A stretch of 64,000 nucleotides of DNA from Streptomyces sp. NBC_01717 (GTDB taxonomy: Bacteria > Actinomycetota > Actinomycetes > Streptomycetales > Streptomycetaceae): positions 1,426,001 through 1,490,000 of the forward strand of contig NZ_CP109178.1 in NCBI RefSeq assembly GCF_036248255.1, given 5' to 3'. The notes beneath the pieces are model-generated. The model did no database searches. It saw only the letters and a program-made list of their open reading frames with translations, and was not told where the DNA came from. Position 1 is the first letter of the stretch. The number at the start of each line of letters is the position of its first letter. Position numbers and translations under genes: made by a program. Shown here one piece after another: positions 62,491 to 64,000 of the stretch.

Positions 62491-63447
62491 TCACGGCGCG
62501 CCGCGCCGTTCTTCTCCGGATGCCCAGTCGGCGGTGGTGCGGTGGCCGGCCAGTTCGGCCACCGCACCGTCGTGGACTGCGGCGAGCTGCCGGAACCGCA
62601 GCTCCGCGAGAGGCGCGAGCCCGTCGTACAGGGCCACGAACAGCGACCGCGCCGTTGTCCGGGGCCAGTCGGGGGGAAGCAGTGCGTCCGGTAGGTCCGG
62701 GTCGATTCCCGGAAAGGTACGCCAGGCGTCCAAGACCTGGATCCGGCCGGCCAGGGCGGCGCTGGGGCTGACCTCTCCCGCCGTCATTCGTACCGCCAGT
62801 TCCTGGTGGTCGGCGACGAAGGTCCGGTAAGCCGCGGCAACGTCGCTCAGATTCCACGCCGCCAGCGGCAGGGTCTCTCCTGCCTCCTCGGCCCTGAAAA
62901 TCGTCAGGCTGTCCACTCCCGCGGCCCGGAAGATCGGTTCGAGAGCCGCCGGATCGGCGTGCGCCGAAACCCACAGCCCGTCGAACAGCGGCGCGAACCC
63001 GAGCCACCTCAGATAGCTGCGTACCCGGTGGCGGACATGGCGCTGCTGTTCCGGAATACTGAAAGCAGCCACCGTCCACAGGCCGTCCCAGTCCGGCTGC
63101 AGCGCGCCGAAACGCACAATGCTCGCGGTCTTGTGCCGGGTGTCCTCGCAGCCGATCGCGCTCAGCCGCAAGTAGGACTGGCGCCCGGACCGCTCGGTCT
63201 CCAGCACTCCTCGCTTGACGAGCCGGTTCGCGGTCGCGCGTGCGCTCGTCTCGCTGATACCGAACTCCGCCAGCAGGGTGATGACCGTACTCATCGACAG
63301 AGCCGCCGGGGCGTCCAGCCAGTGCTCGCCCAGCAACGTGGTCAGCAGCCGTTGCGGAGACGCCCCGGTCTGCTGGCGCGGGAGGACGGATCCCTCCTGT
63401 GCGCGGCGCAGCACAAGCGCCTCGATCGACGGGTTCTTCTCCGGCAT
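62491..63447 (-). CDS. PaaX family transcriptional regulator (convergent)
   Basis: A 318-residue second PaaX-type regulator, similar to the one at 60239 throughout (QRLLTTLLGEHWLD; YLRWLGFAPLFDGLWVSAHA; RIQVLDAWRTFPGIDPDLPD). It faces the P450 operon tail to tail with 18 bases between stops. Its promoter region is 63448-63594. Two PaaX paralogues in one cluster suggest separate control of importer/P450 and CoA-ester operons, or response to two different acyl-CoAs. Confidence 0.92.
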   Translation of the reverse strand: MPEKNPSIEALVLRRAQEGSVLPRQQTGASPQRLLTTLLGEHWLDAPAALSMSTVITLLAEFGISETSARATANRLVKRGVLETERSGRQSYLRLSAIGCEDTRHKTASIVRFGALQPDWDGLWTVAAFSIPEQQRHVRHRVRSYLRWLGFAPLFDGLWVSAHADPAALEPIFRAAGVDSLTIFRAEEAGETLPLAAWNLSDVAAAYRTFVADHQELAVRMTAGEVSPSAALAGRIQVLDAWRTFPGIDPDLPDALLPPDWPRTTARSLFVALYDGLAPLAELRFRQLAAVHDGAVAELAGHRTTADWASGEERRGAP

Positions 63448-63523
63448 CGCTCCAGCTTAGTACCCCGACCCTCGCGGCCTGGCGACGGTGGAGACAGGGC
63501 TGGTGGCGGGCCGGCAGACCGGC

Positions 63524-63582
63524 GGGAGGAGCCCGGGGCTGGTCGTCGCCTCCCGCCCGCGGCCCCGGGGCACGCTCCTCCC
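63524..63582 (-). terminator. terminator of MaoC-type gene
   Basis: GGGAGGAGC (63524-63532) pairs with GCTCCTCCC (63574-63582), and an inner CCGGGGC/GGCCCCGG stem extends it. It lies 13 bases past the MaoC stop. Confidence 0.6.
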
Positions 63583-63594
63583 ACCGGCGGGGTG

Positions 63595-64000
63595 CTACGC
63601 GTAGTGACGGAAGATGGCCTGCGCGACGCAGGCCGGCTTGTCGGCACCGTCGATCTCGATGGTGAAGGCCAGGCGCATTTCCACGCCGTTGCCCTTGACG
63701 TCCTCGACCGAGTCGACCACGCCGTGCAGACGCACCTTGGCACCCACCTTCACGGGGTGCGGAAAACGCACCTTGTCGAGGCCGTAGTTGATGCTCATCG
63801 AGGTTCCCTGAATGGTCAGCAACTGGTTGAAAAGAGGAATGATCAGGGACAGTGTCAGGTAGCCGTGAGCGATGGTGCCACCGAAGGGGCCGTCGGCGGC
63901 ACGAGCGGGATCGGTGTGGATCCACTGGTGGTCACCGGTGGCGTCGGCGAAGGTGTTCACCCTTTCCTGGGTGATCTCAAGCCACTCGGTACGGCCGAGC
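63595..64000 (-). CDS. MaoC-type (R)-enoyl-CoA hydratase, partial
   Basis: The C-terminal 135 residues of a MaoC-domain dehydratase; the gene runs off the window at its 5' end. The frame is open to the last base and reads EWLEITQERVNTFADATGDH, with the hydratase motif ATGDHQWIHTDP whose Asp and His are catalytic, then GPFGGTIAHGYLTLSLIIPL. The length fits the single-hot-dog family of about 150 residues, so little is missing. It adds water to an enoyl-CoA (or the reverse), a fitting step for the CoA-ester pathway encoded nearby. Confidence 0.9.
   Translation of the reverse strand, partial: LGRTEWLEITQERVNTFADATGDHQWIHTDPARAADGPFGGTIAHGYLTLSLIIPLFNQLLTIQGTSMSINYGLDKVRFPHPVKVGAKVRLHGVVDSVEDVKGNGVEMRLAFTIEIDGADKPACVAQAIFRHYA

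Overview
The window is high-G+C DNA with Streptomyces-like gene content and style: dense genes, GTG and TTG starts, ATGA/GTGA stop-start overlaps, Tat-type signal peptides and many one-component regulators. It is most likely chromosomal DNA of a Streptomyces or close relative. No complete rRNA or tRNA gene and no CRISPR array is present.

Region 1 (about 0.2-17 kb) is a complete [NiFe]-hydrogenase locus of the actinobacterial, high-affinity, oxygen-tolerant type (group 1h), read on the minus strand: hypX, small subunit, large subunit, NifU-like protein, three hydrogenase-associated proteins of unknown function, maturation protease, a 34-residue peptide, hypA, hypB, hypF, hypC, hypD, hypE. Most junctions overlap by four bases. 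The small subunit lacks a Tat signal and carries Asp instead of Cys at the proximal-cluster motif. HypB carries a histidine-rich tail at its C-terminus. Such enzymes let aerobic actinomycetes live on atmospheric H2 during starvation.

Region 2 (17-30 kb) is ordinary accessory chromosome: an old-yellow-enzyme/dienoyl-CoA-reductase-like flavoprotein behind a 26-bp palindrome, a PadR regulator, an EamA transporter and a PAP2 phosphatase divergent from a TetR regulator across four evenly spaced operator-like palindromes, an SDR, an SPFH protein coupled to a diverged NAD-kinase-like protein, an ABC exporter, a Nudix hydrolase and an FBP-domain protein.

Region 3 (29-42 kb) is a carbohydrate locus: a DeoR/LacI hybrid regulator, a binding-protein-dependent sugar importer without its ATPase, a 2-hydroxyacid dehydrogenase, a fused phosphodiesterase-HAD phosphatase, and two tandem secreted family-8 polysaccharide lyases. 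A shared motif upstream of the importer and of one lyase suggests a common regulon. An ABC exporter, an acyl-CoA dehydrogenase and an SDR follow (42-47 kb).

Region 4 (47.3-49.7 kb) is a scar zone: a hydrolase remnant, two 3'-terminal tRNA-Pro fragments in the same orientation, each next to a strong terminator hairpin, a VOC protein, and pieces of IS21-type istA/istB genes, two of which meet head-on at their Walker A sequence. This is the pattern left by successive integration of elements into a tRNA-Pro gene. It implies that everything right of 49.7 kb lies on an island whose far end is outside the window.

Region 5 (49.9-64 kb) is the most unusual part: two related cytochromes P450 that lack the usual I-helix acid/alcohol pair, a branched-chain-amino-acid-type ABC importer with a fused permease-ATPase, a two-subunit 2-hydroxyacyl-CoA dehydratase/benzoyl-CoA-reductase-like protein that has lost most of its iron-sulfur cysteines, a CaiB-type CoA-transferase, two PaaX-type regulators and a MaoC-type hydratase. 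It resembles an Fld/Had (CoA-transferase plus dehydratase) module rebuilt for an aerobe. I infer a PaaX-controlled pathway that imports a small, perhaps aromatic, acid, activates it to a CoA thioester and oxidises it. The substrate is unknown.
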